The position numbers were made by a program, and so were the translations under genes. Shown here piece after piece: positions 62,362 through 64,000 of a DNA stretch of 64,000 nt. How positions within the stretch are numbered: position 1 is the stretch's first letter; each line of letters opens with the position of its first letter. The notes beneath the pieces are model-generated. The model made no database searches and was not told where the DNA came from. It worked only from the letters and a program-made list of their open reading frames with translations. The DNA lies in the NCBI GenBank assembly GCA_002067895.1, contig MVRE01000006.1, positions 186,001 through 250,000 on the forward strand, written 5' to 3'. Source of the DNA: Methanoregula sp. PtaU1.Bin051. GTDB lineage: Archaea > Halobacteriota > Methanomicrobia > Methanomicrobiales > Methanospirillaceae.

Positions 62362-62467
62362 GTCTGAAACCGGAGCCTGCGATTGGAAAGGGTATGAAAT
62401 TATTTTCAGGCACCGGAAGGATTCAGCTAGGCAATGCAATGACATCCGCGATGAGAAGGGTATACCG
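62362..62467 (+). repeat. Two decayed CRISPR repeats beyond the toxin-antitoxin pair
   Basis: About 62362-62400 contains GCGATTGGAAAGGGTATGAAA and 62431-62467 contains CCGCGATGAGAAGGGTAT, both close to the core of the array repeat. The two GGGTAT cores are 68 bases apart, near the 71-75-base period of the intact array. The second shares GATGAG with the decayed last repeat at 61688, against GATTAG in the intact ones. Together they look like an old distal part of the same array, now cut off by the toxin-antitoxin genes. Confidence 0.65.
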
Positions 62468-62578
62468 GCATATTGCCGTACTGCAGAAAAAGGAAATTTC
62501 TCGTTTATTCCTGAATCCAAACGCTTCCTTAAACAACCGGCTCTGTTGAAATGCTAAGCAATCTCATGTCAAAACGCT

Positions 62579-62745
62579 CTTGGGGGCTACGGCTTCCGCC
62601 TCGAAGAACCCTGATGAGTTCTTCTCATCCTCGTATTTCTGATGAACCATTCGGACTTCGCCCCCGCCGCTGTGGCACAGCGAAGACTGCCTGATGATAG
62701 TCTTTTCGAACCTGCCATCCTGATGGATAGCAGATTTCCCCCAAG
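62579..62745 (+). repeat. Structured dispersed repeat, copy D (CTGATG-hairpin family)
   Basis: CTTGGGGG (62579-62586) pairs with CCCCCAAG (62738-62745). Inside are GAAGAAC/GTTCTTC around a CTGATG loop (62603-62624), CTGCCATC-CTGATG-GATAGCAG (62712-62733), a TTCTGATGAA (around 62638) and AAGACTGC-CTGATG-ATAGTCTT. The third of these matches the 8-bp hairpin of copy C with a U-A to C-G swap at the loop-closing pair. The minus strand of the centre shares CCACAG-GGCGGGGGCGAA with copy C. It lies between decayed CRISPR repeats and the reverse transcriptase gene, and might belong to the 5' part of that element. Confidence 0.7.
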
Positions 62746-62914
62746 ATGCGATATCAGTCGAAAAAGGTGACACAGGAAAGAATATTGAAGTGAGGATTTC
62801 AATAAAGCCAAAAAACCCGTTTATCTGAATCACCGTGCAGGCCGTCTACGGATTGTTCCGCGATTGAAACCTGCACGCGGCTAGTCCTCTTTTTAAAATT
62901 CCGGAGCTTGCACT

Positions 62915-64000
62915 ATGGATCAACGAACATGGTTTCCAAAACAGATTATTGCCGACCAGGTCTTCTCGAAAGATGACCTCGAATCGATGTGGAACGCAAT
63001 CGACTGGGCGGATGTCCGGGAGTCAGTCTTCCGGCAGCAGTGTGATATCGCACGGGCTGCTCTTGAGGGGGACGGCGCCGGAATCTCACGGCTGCAGGAC
63101 GAGCTCGTGAATTCGGACGACGCAAAGGCTCTCGCCGTCTGGGAAGTTGTGCACCGGAAAAGCAGGGCCACGCCCGGTGTTGACGGCGTTGTCTGGGAGA
63201 CGCCGGCCCAGCGGATGTCGGCCGCTCTCCACCTGAACAATGAGGGTTATGAATCGCTGCCGCTCCTCAGGTTCTTCATTCCCAAGGAATCTGGCAAGCT
63301 GCGGCCGATCGGGATCCCGACGATGCATGACCGGGCCATGCAGATGCTGTACAACTTCGCGCTCCAGCCGGTCGCCGAGACATGGGGTGATCCCCATTCC
63401 TTCGGGTACCGGCTCTTCCGCTCCGCGAAAGACGCATGTGCCGCGATCCGGTCCTTTCTTGCCGGGGAACAAGGCGATGATATCTGGGTGCTCGACGCCG
63501 ACATCACCGGCTGCTTCGACAATATCCGGCACGACTGGCTCCTCAAGCACATCCCGGTATCACGGGACTACCTCCGGCAGGTGCTCAAATCCGGCTATAT
63601 CCATGAAAGCCGGTATTTCCGGACGAGCCGGGGCATACCGCAGGGAGGAATCATCTCGCCGGTCCTTGCGAACATGACGCTGGACGGGCTTGAGCCCCGG
63701 CTCATGAAGGCATTCAGCCGGCCGGTCGACACGACCGATGACCGGCAGGCAGCGGGGGCCGGTCTCCGGTATGTACGATATGCTGATGATTTCGTCGTAC
63801 TTTCCTCGGCCCGGGGTGTTCTCGAGGAAGCATGGGACGAGATTAATGCATTTTTAAAACCACGCGGGCTCACCTTGTCGGATGAAAAGACAAGGATCGT
63901 TTCAGTCCGTCATGGTTTCACTTTCCTTCACTGGCGGTTCCGGAAAGAGGGATCGGACATACCGGTGAGACCCTCCGACGGGTCGGTGCACCATATGCGG
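62915..64000 (+). CDS. Group II intron-type reverse transcriptase/maturase, cut by the right edge
   Basis: 362 visible residues, no stop before the window edge. After an N-terminal RVT_N-like helical segment (WNAIDWADVRESVF), the fingers and palm show PGVDGVVWETP, PKESGKLRPIGIPT, LDADITGCFDNI, SRGIPQGGIISPVLANM, the catalytic RYVRYADDFVVL (Asp291-Asp292) and HGFTFLHWRFRK. This is the order of group II intron-encoded proteins; the maturase X domain should lie beyond the edge. It is not a Cas1-RT fusion, and cas1 here is complete without it. The intron's own 5' RNA domains would lie upstream of 62915, overlapping or near repeat copy D. Confidence 0.9.
   Translation, partial: MDQRTWFPKQIIADQVFSKDDLESMWNAIDWADVRESVFRQQCDIARAALEGDGAGISRLQDELVNSDDAKALAVWEVVHRKSRATPGVDGVVWETPAQRMSAALHLNNEGYESLPLLRFFIPKESGKLRPIGIPTMHDRAMQMLYNFALQPVAETWGDPHSFGYRLFRSAKDACAAIRSFLAGEQGDDIWVLDADITGCFDNIRHDWLLKHIPVSRDYLRQVLKSGYIHESRYFRTSRGIPQGGIISPVLANMTLDGLEPRLMKAFSRPVDTTDDRQAAGAGLRYVRYADDFVVLSSARGVLEEAWDEINAFLKPRGLTLSDEKTRIVSVRHGFTFLHWRFRKEGSDIPVRPSDGSVHHMR

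Noticed and set aside
62915-64000. Possible CRISPR-adaptation reverse transcriptase (RT-Cas1 type)
   Set aside because: Motifs and N-terminus are those of group II intron proteins; it is not fused to or in an operon with cas1.

Overview
The window is about 64 kb of a euryarchaeal methanogen genome, most likely Methanomicrobiales (Methanoregula-like). This rests on formylmethanofuran:H4MPT formyltransferase (31283-32170), Sep-tRNA:Cys-tRNA synthase (37254-38432), a DUF2115-type protein, several archaeal histidine kinases with the RHDI phosphoacceptor box, and a PKD/PEGA surface protein with a PGF-type C-terminal anchor. The assignment comes from reading proteins, not from a database search.

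1-24.8 kb is mostly ordinary chromosome: a right-truncated-at-edge basic protein, signalling proteins (a histidine-kinase-like protein lacking its phosphoacceptor His, a SpoIIE phosphatase, a cache-domain kinase), a bacterial-type Lon protease, class II ribonucleotide reductase, a solitary nitrogenase-component-1-like protein, acylphosphatase, endonuclease V, a CoA-transferase, isochorismatase and TauE families, a QueG-like Fe-S protein and a truncated MscS gene. 22.4-35 kb carries two P-type ATPases, radical SAM and PEP-mutase-family genes, a 5-formyl-THF cyclo-ligase/ftr gene pair, and a homospermidine synthase plus decarboxylase operon. 35-46 kb has two more histidine kinases (one of 1284 aa with a receiver and many PAS domains), SepCysS with a small overlapping partner gene, gene remnants, a Cys-rich repeat lipoprotein and the PKD/PEGA protein. 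45.8-47.2 kb has no convincing gene: it is an extreme A/T homopolymer tract followed by a diverged tandem duplication.

48.7-61.7 kb is an accessory defence island: a CARF protein on the minus strand, then a tightly packed plus-strand type III CRISPR operon resembling subtype III-D (cas6, cas10, Cas7/Csm3-like, Csx10/Cas5-like, two small unassigned proteins, Cas7-like, a double Cas7 fusion), then a Card1/Can2-like CARF nuclease, cas1, cas2 and a CRISPR array with ten intact 37-nt repeats and one decayed repeat. Cas10 keeps the GGDD cyclase motif but its HD motif reads SD, so signalling through cyclic oligoadenylate to the CARF proteins is the likely output. Downstream are a RelE-type toxin-antitoxin pair, two more decayed CRISPR repeats, and a group II intron-type reverse transcriptase cut by the right edge.

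The most unusual signal outside genes is a family of four dispersed intergenic elements (25.6, 30.5, 47.6 and 62.6 kb) that fold into multi-branched structures with hairpins repeatedly capped by the hexamer CTGATG. One loop-closing pair changes compensatorily between copies, which suggests a structured RNA or a structured mobile repeat that I do not recognise.
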